The notes under the pieces are model-generated. The model saw only the letters and a program-made list of their open reading frames with translations, was not told the origin of the DNA and searched no databases. Of a stretch of DNA of 5,231 nucleotides, positions 1 to 4,788 are shown piece by piece (within the stretch, counting starts at the first letter, position 1; every line of letters starts with the position of its first letter). Made by a program: the position numbers and the translations under genes. This stretch comes from Rhodobacteraceae bacterium UBA6273 (GTDB lineage: Bacteria; Pseudomonadota; Alphaproteobacteria; Rhodobacterales; Rhodobacteraceae), in NCBI GenBank assembly GCA_002440625.1, contig DJUV01000014.1, positions 6,549 to 11,779 of the forward strand, read 5' to 3'.

Positions 1-427
1 CCCGCTGCCGCTGGCCGCCCGAAAGCTGGCCGGGCTTGCGGTCGCCGTACCCGGGCAACTTGACGAGGCCGAGCATCTCTTCGGCCTTCGCCAGACGCTC
101 CGCCTTGCCGACGCCCTTGACCATCAGCCCGTAGGCGACGTTGTCGCGCACCGTCATATGCGGGAAAAGCGCATAATCCTGAAAGACCGTGTTCACGTTG
201 CGCTTGTTCGGCGGCACGTTGCTCACGTCCTGCCCGAAGATCCTAATGGCGCCCCCGCTCGGCTGCTCGAACCCGGAGATCAGACGAAGGCAGGTGGTCT
301 TGCCGGAGCCGGAGGGCCCGAGCATGGCGAAGAACTCGCCCTCGGCGATGGCGAGGTTGACGCCATCGACGGCGCGGACATTGCCGAAGTGCCGGGTGAC
401 GTTCTGGAATTCGACGGCTGCGGTCAT
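1..427 (-). CDS. ABC transporter ATP-binding protein, PotA/UgpC-type (partial, 3' end outside window)
   Basis: This is the nucleotide-binding subunit that would power an importer from the cytoplasmic face of the inner membrane. The 142 complete codons present include Walker A at residues 37-44 (GPSGSGKT), the Q-loop glutamine Q83 in [13 protein letters not shown], and the signature LSGGQRQR at 135-142, where the window ends. Walker B, the H-loop and the C-terminal TOBE-type domain lie beyond position 1. The [13 protein letters not shown] stretch is typical of the spermidine/putrescine, glycerol-phosphate and maltose importer ATPases (CUT1/PotA group). The ATG at 427 is the natural start because residue 5 onward ([18 protein letters not shown]) fits the family N-terminus; its ribosome-binding site is weak. 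It lies 96 bp downstream of the solute-binding protein gene on the same strand, behind two hairpins, so the two are probably co-transcribed and serve one transporter. The substrate cannot be read from this subunit. Permease genes would be expected further left. Confidence 0.93.
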   Translation of the reverse strand, partial: MTAAVEFQNVTRHFGNVRAVDGVNLAIAEGEFFAMLGPSGSGKTTCLRLISGFEQPSGGAIRIFGQDVSNVPPNKRNVNTVFQDYALFPHMTVRDNVAYGLMVKGVGKAERLAKAEEMLGLVKLPGYGDRKPGQLSGGQRQR

Positions 428-453
428 GGGAAGATCCGGTAAAAGGTGCCCAC

Positions 454-476
454 GCCGGCGGAATGGGTCCGCCGGC
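454..476 (-). repeat. perfect 9-bp-stem hairpin between binding-protein and ATPase genes
   Basis: The arms GCCGGCGGA (454-462) and TCCGCCGGC (468-476) are exact reverse complements around a 5-nt loop. In the minus-strand transcript this is the second of two consecutive stem-loops after the binding-protein stop codon, and it lies 26 nt before the ATPase start. A short CTTTT follows about 8 nt after the stem, too far and too short for a convincing intrinsic terminator. A role in partial termination or in mRNA stability is more likely; this is inference. Confidence 0.65.
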
Positions 477-482
477 CTGAAG

Positions 483-510
483 GTAGGATGGGCAATATTG
501 CCCATCCTAC
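483..510. repeat. 28-bp perfect palindrome (REP-like / mRNA-stabilising hairpin)
   Basis: The half GTAGGATGGGCAAT (483-496) is followed immediately by its exact reverse complement (497-510), so all 28 bases form one uninterrupted palindrome. It starts 13 nt after the binding-protein stop codon in transcript direction. As RNA it would fold into a long stem with a tiny AU loop. No U-tract follows, so it is not a classical terminator. The GTAGGATGGGC arm resembles short REP-like palindromes I recall being scattered in many proteobacterial genomes; I cannot test copy number here. Such hairpins between a binding-protein gene and its transporter genes often protect the upstream mRNA from 3' exonucleases and keep the binding protein in excess. 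Confidence 0.75.
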
Positions 511-523
511 GGGGTGTCAGGGA

Positions 524-1690
524 TCAGCGCCCGCCGATGACGCCGATGTAGTCAGAGACCCAGCGGTAGTAGGGCACGCAGGCGCCCTCGCCCTGCGAGC
601 AGTTGGCGGTGGGCGTGGTCCAGAAGCGGATCCGGTCGAAATCCTTCAACCCGTTCGCGTCACAGCCTTCCTGGGTCTGCATGCCGCGCTTGTCAGTACA
701 GGCGGCGGGGACCGAAGGCACCGCGCCGAACCAGACTGATAGGTCGGATTGCAGGTTCGAGGACAGCTGGTGGTCGAACCACATATAGGCGCAGTTCGGA
801 TTCTTGCTGTCGGCGTGCAGCATCGTCGTGTCGGCCCAGCCGGTGGCGCCCTCTTCCGGGATCGTGCTGGCGACGGGCTGCTTTTCGCCCTGCAGGAGGT
901 TGACCTGGAAGGGCCAGGAGCCGGAGGCGACCACACCCTCGTTCTTGAAGTCGTCGATCTGGATGAAGGCGTCGTGCCAGTAACGGCCGACGAGCGTGCG
1001 CTGCACCCGCAGAAGGTCGAGCGCCGCCTTGTACTGATCCTCGTTCAGCTCATAGGGGCTCGTGATGCCAAGCTCGGGCTTGTGCGCCATCAGGTATTGC
1101 GCGGCGTCGGCGATATGGATCGGTCCGTCATAGGCTTGCACCCGGCCGGCGTTGGGCTTGCCGTCCGGCAGGTCCATCGGTTCAAAGACCACGTTCCAGG
1201 ACTTCGGCGCTTCCTTGAAAACCTCGGTGTTGTACATCAGCACATTCGGCCCCCACATGTAGGGAACGCCGTAGTGCTTGCCGCCGACCGTGTGCCAGGG
1301 CGCATCCTGCAGGCGCGGGTCGATGGTGCCCCAGGACGGGATCAGCGCGGTGTTGATCTCCTGCACCTTGCCGCCGGCGATCAGCCTGAGAGAGGCATCA
1401 CCGGATGCGGTGACGAGGTCGAAGCCGCCCTCGTTCATCAGCGCCACCATCTCGTCCGAGGTATTGGCGGTCTTGACGCTGACCTTGCAGCCGGTCTTTT
1501 CCTCGAACTTCGTCACCCAGTCATAGGCCGGGTCGGTCTCACCGCGTTCGACATAGCCCGCCCAGGCCACGATCGAAAGTGCGCCCTCGCCCGGCCCGAT
1601 TTCGGTCATCTGCGCGAGAGCCGGGCTCAGGCCGGTGGCCAGCGCCACGGCTGCCGTCCCCGCCAGTCTCATCCCGTTTCTTATCGTCAT
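524..1690 (-). CDS. periplasmic solute-binding protein of a PotD-type ABC transporter
   Basis: The 388-residue protein would capture a small solute in the periplasm and deliver it to an inner-membrane ABC importer. Residues 1-26 form a Sec signal peptide: a basic n-region (MTIRNGMR), a hydrophobic Ala/Leu stretch and cleavage after ALA (24-26). The mature part has the family-1 (PotD-like) binding-protein layout: a first beta strand (LSIVAWAGY, 38-46), FEEKTGCKV (62-70), DLVTASGDAS (91-100) and YGVPYMWGPNVLMYN (140-154), the usual hinge-crossing region. The ATG at 1690 has AGGGGG 7 nt upstream on its strand and places the signal peptide at the N-terminus; the in-frame extension up to 1807 has no export signal and is rejected. 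The precursor contains six cysteines (68, 300, 331, 343, 364, 371), all in the mature part and four of them in the last 60 residues. That is unusual for this family and suggests disulfide bonds. PotD-like proteins bind polyamines, but related ones bind other solutes, so the substrate is left open. The ATPase gene follows. Confidence 0.92.
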   Translation of the reverse strand: MTIRNGMRLAGTAAVALATGLSPALAQMTEIGPGEGALSIVAWAGYVERGETDPAYDWVTKFEEKTGCKVSVKTANTSDEMVALMNEGGFDLVTASGDASLRLIAGGKVQEINTALIPSWGTIDPRLQDAPWHTVGGKHYGVPYMWGPNVLMYNTEVFKEAPKSWNVVFEPMDLPDGKPNAGRVQAYDGPIHIADAAQYLMAHKPELGITSPYELNEDQYKAALDLLRVQRTLVGRYWHDAFIQIDDFKNEGVVASGSWPFQVNLLQGEKQPVASTIPEEGATGWADTTMLHADSKNPNCAYMWFDHQLSSNLQSDLSVWFGAVPSVPAACTDKRGMQTQEGCDANGLKDFDRIRFWTTPTANCSQGEGACVPYYRWVSDYIGVIGGR

Positions 1691-1772
1691 GCTGAAACCC
1701 CCTGTTCCTGTCGTGGCTGGATAGCGCCATGCCGCACGGGCGGCGGGCGGTGCCGGTCTTCCGGTCGCCAAC

Positions 1773-1801
1773 ATGCTGATCCGGGAGTGGAGCTTTCGCA
1801 A
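1773..1801 (-). promoter_or_regulatory. candidate promoter for the binding-protein/ATPase genes
   Basis: On the minus strand, TTGCGA (1801-1796, four of six matches to the -35 consensus) is followed after 17 nt by CAGCAT (1778-1773, three of six matches to the -10). This poor match would suit an activator-dependent promoter. The predicted start near 1766 would give an mRNA leader of about 76 nt. It would also put the dyad at 1823-1839 about 65 bp upstream, the classic LysR-type position. The call rests mainly on spacing and is tentative. Confidence 0.3.
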
Positions 1802-1822
1802 ACACAAAAGGAAGAAACGATA

Positions 1823-1839
1823 TATCGGAATTTCCGATA
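1823..1839. promoter_or_regulatory. 17-bp dyad, candidate LysR-type operator
   Basis: TATCGGAA and TTCCGATA are exact inverted arms around a single T. Inside it lies TCGGAATTTCCGA, which fits the T-N11-A LysR box, and also ATC-N9-GAT, a form described for several LysR-family regulators. It stands in an AT-rich patch of the 174-bp gap between the rhodanese and binding-protein genes, about 135 bp upstream of the binding-protein start. A LysR-type gene sits about 570 bp away, so it is the obvious candidate ligand. The dyad is certain; regulator identity is inferred. Confidence 0.6.
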
Positions 1840-1864
1840 CATAGCCACGAAGCGGCGTCCTGGA

Positions 1865-2302
1865 CTAGTTCAGGATCAGCTCGTAACCGGCGGCCGTCCA
1901 GGCGTTCATGCCGCCTTCGAGATCGCTCACCCGCGTATAGCCCAGTTCGACAAGGCGGCGCGCGGCGATGGCGCTCATCCGGCCGGAGCGGCAGTAGACG
2001 ACAATGCTGGCCCCCTTGTCAGCAGGCAGCCGGTCGCGGTTGGCGTCGATCTTGTCGAACGGCACGAATCCGTCGGTTCCCGCGATTTCGCCTTCATAGG
2101 GCACATGGACATTCACCAGCACGAAATCCTTCGCCTTCAGCCGCCCGGCCAGTTGCGCAGGCGACAGCAGCACGACGGCCGCTGTGGCGTCGGCTGCCGC
2201 AGCCGCCGGACCCGGACGGCCCGACATCCCCGCCCCAAGCACCAGCCCCGCCAGTGCCGCGACAACCGCGCGGCGTGTCACCACGACATTTCCGGTCGAC
2301 AT
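1865..2302 (-). CDS. exported single-domain rhodanese-like protein
   Basis: The 145-residue protein has one rhodanese domain (about residues 47-145). The active-site loop is YCRSGRMS with the catalytic cysteine at C104, which would carry a persulfide in sulfur transfer. GGMNAW (130-135) is the usual C-terminal rhodanese motif, and [17 protein letters not shown] (61-77) replaces the more common VDVR strand in a form seen in periplasmic rhodaneses. The N-terminus [20 protein letters not shown] has twin arginines (R10, R11) before a hydrophobic Ala-rich segment, so Tat export with cleavage in the poly-Ala region near residue 37 is likely, although the motif lacks the canonical Phe-Leu-Lys. The ATG at 2302 is chosen because GGGAGGG lies 4 nt upstream; an in-frame ATG at 2338 would add 12 polar residues. 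It follows the LysR gene by 105 bp and precedes the transporter genes on the same strand. A thiosulfate or persulfide role, or disulfide/sulfane handling in the periplasm, is possible; the donor is unknown. Confidence 0.9.
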   Translation of the reverse strand: MSTGNVVVTRRAVVAALAGLVLGAGMSGRPGPAAAAADATAAVVLLSPAQLAGRLKAKDFVLVNVHVPYEGEIAGTDGFVPFDKIDANRDRLPADKGASIVVYCRSGRMSAIAARRLVELGYTRVSDLEGGMNAWTAAGYELILN

Positions 2303-2376
2303 CCTGCCCTCCCTCTCCTGCACCTGCGGTATCGTCATAGCCCCGTGGCCGGGTTGTGTCGGCTGAATTTCCCGTG

Positions 2377-2392
2377 ATCGCCATCCGGCGAT
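2377..2392 (-). other. small hairpin downstream of the LysR gene
   Basis: The arms ATCGCC (2377-2382) and GGCGAT (2387-2392) form a 6-bp stem with a 4-nt loop, beginning 15 nt after the LysR stop codon in transcript direction. No T-run follows on the minus strand (next bases CACGGGAAATT), so it is a weak terminator candidate at best and read-through into the rhodanese gene is possible. Confidence 0.3.
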
Positions 2393-2407
2393 GCGCTCTC
2401 TCCGGAA

Positions 2408-3310
2408 TCAGCGCTCGGGCACGGCGCCCTGCGCGGCACGGACAAAGTTGCGCGCCACCGGGCCCAGGGGCGCGCCCTTCCGCCAGGCGAGACCGACCTG
2501 CACCGACGGCAGGTCGCCCGACACGTCGCGGATGTCGATGCGGTCGCCTTCCAGCGACCACGGCCGGTAGACAAGACTCGGCAGGATTGCGAGACCGGCC
2601 CCCGTCGCCACCAGCGACCTGACCGCCTCCACGCTCCGGGTGCGAAAGGCGATCTCCGGCTTGACCGGGAGGGCGGCGGTCAGCCGCTTCATGCTTTCCT
2701 CGATCTCGTCGACCATGAGCTGGATCATCGGCCGCCCGGAGAGTTCCTCAAGCGCGATGGCCTCCTGCTGCGCCAGAGGATCACCCAAGGGCAGCCAGAG
2801 CCGGTAGGGCGAGACCACGAGCGTCTCCACATGCAGCGCCATCCGGTCGCGGACGGAGGAGGTCAGCATCACTGCCACGTCAAGTTCGCCGCCGATCAGA
2901 AGATGCTGGAGATAGTCGCCGGTATCCTCGATCACGTTGAGCTCGATCCGGGGGAAGGCACGGCGGAAGCGTTGCAGGATGTCCGAGAGGACATAACCCG
3001 CGACGAGCGAGGTCACGCCCAGCGACAGCCGCCCCGCCACTTCTTCCGCCTCATCCCGGAAGGCGGTCCGCGCGGCGGAGACATCGGCGAGGATCTGGCG
3101 GGCGTGGCGCAGGAAGGCGGAGCCCTTGTGGGTGATGAGAAGCCCGCGCGGCTGGCGGTCGAAGAGCACGACGCCCAGATCGCCCTCAAGCGCCTGGATC
3201 GCCTCGGTCACCGAGCTTTGTGAAATCGACAGCGCCTTGGCCGCGCCGGAAACGCTTCCGGCCTCGGCGGCGGCGATGAAGAACTGAAGCTGGCGGAGGG
3301 TGAAGGCCAT
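2408..3310 (-). CDS. LysR-type transcriptional regulator
   Basis: The 300-residue protein has the usual LysR length and layout. Residues 1-60 hold the winged helix-turn-helix: LRQLQFFIAAAEAGSVSGAA (5-24), then the recognition helix SISQSSVTEAIQALEGDLG (28-46) and LFDRQPRGLLIT (49-60). A linker helix follows to about residue 90, then the periplasmic-binding-protein-like effector domain from GRLSLGVTSLVAGYVL to the end. The ATG at 3310 starts exactly where family members start (MAFTLRQLQFF) but lacks a good Shine-Dalgarno sequence; a TTG at 3361 would add 17 unconserved residues and is not preferred. It is divergent from the propeller gene at 3456 and upstream of the rhodanese and transporter genes. 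LysR proteins typically control a divergent neighbour and themselves, here with candidate sites at 3382-3398 and 1823-1839. The inducer is unknown; given the neighbours it could be the imported solute or a sulfur metabolite. Confidence 0.94.
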   Translation of the reverse strand: MAFTLRQLQFFIAAAEAGSVSGAAKALSISQSSVTEAIQALEGDLGVVLFDRQPRGLLITHKGSAFLRHARQILADVSAARTAFRDEAEEVAGRLSLGVTSLVAGYVLSDILQRFRRAFPRIELNVIEDTGDYLQHLLIGGELDVAVMLTSSVRDRMALHVETLVVSPYRLWLPLGDPLAQQEAIALEELSGRPMIQLMVDEIEESMKRLTAALPVKPEIAFRTRSVEAVRSLVATGAGLAILPSLVYRPWSLEGDRIDIRDVSGDLPSVQVGLAWRKGAPLGPVARNFVRAAQGAVPER

Positions 3311-3381
3311 GGGGGCTCGTTTGACTGGATGAGGCGAGACTTCACGACTTTCCCCGCGCAATCAAGCAGCTATCGGCGTCA

Positions 3382-3398
3382 CGGCAAGGGCTTTGCCG
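3382..3398. promoter_or_regulatory. dyad in the LysR/propeller divergent intergenic region
   Basis: CGGCAA (3382-3387) and TTGCCG (3393-3398) are inverted arms around 5 nt. The same region has TATCGG (3371-3376) and CCGAT (3396-3400), half-sites shared with the dyad at 1823-1839 but spaced further apart. A divergent LysR promoter region normally holds an autoregulatory site, so this 145-bp gap is where to expect one. Which of the overlapping symmetries matters is not decidable by eye. Confidence 0.4.
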
Positions 3399-3430
3399 AT
3401 GCTGTTTGGGCGGTGCGGGTCGTGTTACGC

Positions 3431-3452
3431 TTCCCCTCGCGAACAGGGGGAA
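3431..3452 (+). promoter_or_regulatory. stem-loop overlapping the propeller gene's ribosome-binding site
   Basis: TTCCCC (3431-3436) can pair with GGGGAA (3447-3452) across a 10-nt loop. The 3' arm contains most of the AGGGGG Shine-Dalgarno sequence (3445-3450), which is 5 nt from the ATG at 3456. The pairing is visible; whether it limits translation depends on the transcript start, and a 6-bp GC-rich stem of this size can occur by chance. Confidence 0.35.
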
Positions 3453-3455
3453 ATC

Positions 3456-4616
3456 ATGGCTTCCAACAATCTCACCATTCTTCTCGGCACCACCAAGGGC
3501 GCTTTCCTCGTGAACGGCGGCAAGGATCGTTCCGGCTGGACCGTGCGCGGCCCTTTCTGCGAGGGCTGGCCGATCAACCATGTCATCGGCGATGCCGCAA
3601 CCGGCACGATCTGGGCCGGGGGTGGCGGTGATTGGCACGGCGCCGGCGTCTGGCGCTCGGCGGATGGTGGCGAGACATGGGAGGTCGCGCGGCTGAGCAA
3701 GGGCCAGATGGACGAATTGGCCGCGAATGACGCCGACTTCGCCGCGATGATCGGCTGGACGGAAGAGGCCCTGCCCTTCAACGGCGTCTTTTCGCAGGTC
3801 TGGTCGCTCGGGAGGGCCGGCGACACGCTTCTGGCCGGCACCAAGCCCGCGAACCTTCTGGCCAGCAAGGACGGCGGCAGGACCTGGGAAAGGCTCGAAG
3901 GGCTGACCAACCACCCCTCGTCGGGAAGCTGGAGCCCTGGGGCGGCGGGGCTTGTCCTCCACACCATCCTGTCCGATCCAGCCGACCCGAAGAAACTCTG
4001 GATCGGCATTTCCGCCGCCGGAGTCTTTGCCTCGGAAGACGGCGGGCAAAACTGGGAGCGCCGCAACCGGCTGTCGAATGCCGAGGCTTGCGGCCATCAC
4101 GACCACCCCGCCGCCCCGCGCGACGGCGAGACCGGGCACTGCGTCCACAACATGATGCGGGCACCGGGGGCCGATGACATCCTCTACCAGCAGAACCACC
4201 ACGGCGTCTGGCGGTCGGCGAACGGCGGCAGAAGCTGGGACGACATAACCCTAGGCCTGCCCTCGACCTTCGGCTTCCCGATCCGCGTCCACCCCAGCGA
4301 CCCCGATACGCTCTGGACCCTGCCCCTGAATGGCGACAGCGCGGGCCGCTTCCCGCCCGGTGCCGCAGCGGCGGTCTGGCGGTCACGCGACGGCGGGCAA
4401 AGCTGGCAGCCGATGCGCGAGGGGCTGCCACAGACGGGCTGCTACTTCACGGTGCTGCGGCAAGCCATGGCCGGAGATGCACGCGATCCTGCGGGCGTCT
4501 ATTTCGGCACCAACTCCGGCTCGGTCTTCGCCAGCCTTGATGAGGGCGACACCTGGGACGAGGTCGCCCGCCACCTGCCGACGATCCTTGCGGTGGAGGT
4601 TCTTGACCGGGCTTGA
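3456..4616 (+). CDS. six-Asp-box beta-propeller protein (BNR/sialidase-like repeat family)
   Basis: The 386-residue protein has six Asp-box repeats (pattern S-x-D-x-G-x-x-W) at residues 68-75 (SADGGETW), 137-144 (SKDGGRTW), 193-200 (SEDGGQNW), 254-261 (SANGGRSW), 310-317 (SRDGGQSW) and 360-367 (SLDEGDTW). They are regularly spaced, about 50-70 residues apart, as in a beta-propeller. It has no signal peptide or membrane segment, so it is probably cytoplasmic, unlike true secreted sialidases; the automatic name exo-alpha-sialidase would be unsafe because I do not see the arginine triad or FRIP motif. A His/Cys-rich region (CGHHDHP 212-218, GHCVHNMM 227-234, QNHHGVW 246-252) could bind metal. 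The ATG at 3456 has AGGGGG 5 nt upstream; an in-frame TTG at 3393 is not needed. It is divergent from the LysR gene and upstream of the sulfatase gene. Function unknown; a binding, scaffold or lyase/hydrolase role on the locus substrate is possible. Confidence 0.88.
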   Translation: MASNNLTILLGTTKGAFLVNGGKDRSGWTVRGPFCEGWPINHVIGDAATGTIWAGGGGDWHGAGVWRSADGGETWEVARLSKGQMDELAANDADFAAMIGWTEEALPFNGVFSQVWSLGRAGDTLLAGTKPANLLASKDGGRTWERLEGLTNHPSSGSWSPGAAGLVLHTILSDPADPKKLWIGISAAGVFASEDGGQNWERRNRLSNAEACGHHDHPAAPRDGETGHCVHNMMRAPGADDILYQQNHHGVWRSANGGRSWDDITLGLPSTFGFPIRVHPSDPDTLWTLPLNGDSAGRFPPGAAAAVWRSRDGGQSWQPMREGLPQTGCYFTVLRQAMAGDARDPAGVYFGTNSGSVFASLDEGDTWDEVARHLPTILAVEVLDRA

Positions 4617-4629
4617 CCCCGCTTCAGCC

Positions 4630-4660
4630 CGTCAGGCGAGGACTGACGATGCGTCGTTTT
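4630..4660 (+). terminator. possible terminator after the propeller gene
   Basis: CGTCAG (4630-4635) and CTGACG (4643-4648) form a 6-bp stem with a 7-nt loop, 13 nt after the propeller stop codon. A TTTT run (4657-4660) comes 8 nt after the stem instead of directly behind it, so termination would be weak. It suggests the sulfatase gene may have its own promoter. Confidence 0.35.
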
Positions 4661-4702
4661 CCTGCCGAGAACCGTCGGGTCTGCGGCACAATGCCACCAT
4701 AG

Positions 4703-4727
4703 CGCGAATCTCCGTTGAAATTTCGCG
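4703..4727. promoter_or_regulatory. inverted repeat upstream of the sulfatase gene
   Basis: CGCGAA (4703-4708) and TTCGCG (4722-4727) are exact inverted arms 13 nt apart. They overlap the proposed -35 element of the sulfatase promoter, a position suited to a repressor or activator. The match is short and could be chance in GC-rich DNA. Confidence 0.3.
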
Positions 4728-4742
4728 TGCGCAGCACAGAAT
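4715..4742 (+). promoter_or_regulatory. candidate sigma-70 promoter of the sulfatase gene
   Basis: TTGAAA (4715-4720, five of six to the -35 consensus) and CAGAAT (4737-4742, four of six to the -10) are 16 nt apart. Transcription would start near 4749, giving a leader of about 40 nt before the ATG at 4789. This also argues against translation from the in-frame ATG at 4741, which would overlap the -10 element. Located in the 172-bp gap after the propeller gene. Confidence 0.38.
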
Positions 4743-4788
4743 GACGCCGCGCGCGGATTTTTTCAAAAACAAGAAGGTTCGGAACGCC

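Noticed and set aside
483..510. The 28-bp palindrome as an intrinsic terminator.
   Set aside because: Neither strand has a T-run directly after the stem, and a same-strand ATPase gene of the same transporter follows closely.
1691..1807. N-terminal extension of the binding protein to 1807.
   Set aside because: It would bury the signal peptide 39 residues inside the protein. The ATG at 1690 has a strong Shine-Dalgarno sequence and the extension overlaps the candidate promoter.
749..2377. A 542-codon open frame on the plus strand.
   Set aside because: It runs antisense across the binding-protein and rhodanese genes, both of which have clear signal peptides, family motifs and ribosome-binding sites. 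Its translation is rich in Arg, His and Gly with no recognisable domain, as expected for a GC-rich shadow frame.
3342..4202. A 286-codon open frame on the minus strand.
   Set aside because: It is antisense to the Asp-box propeller gene, whose repeats are unmistakable, and shows no domain of its own.
3456..4616. Annotation as a secreted exo-alpha-sialidase.
   Set aside because: Asp boxes alone do not define sialidase activity. There is no signal peptide and I could not identify the FRIP motif or the arginine triad.
4741..4788. Earlier in-frame ATG for the sulfatase at 4741.
   Set aside because: It has no good ribosome-binding site, overlaps the candidate -10 element and adds a charged stretch before the signal peptide. 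It remains possible but less likely than 4789.
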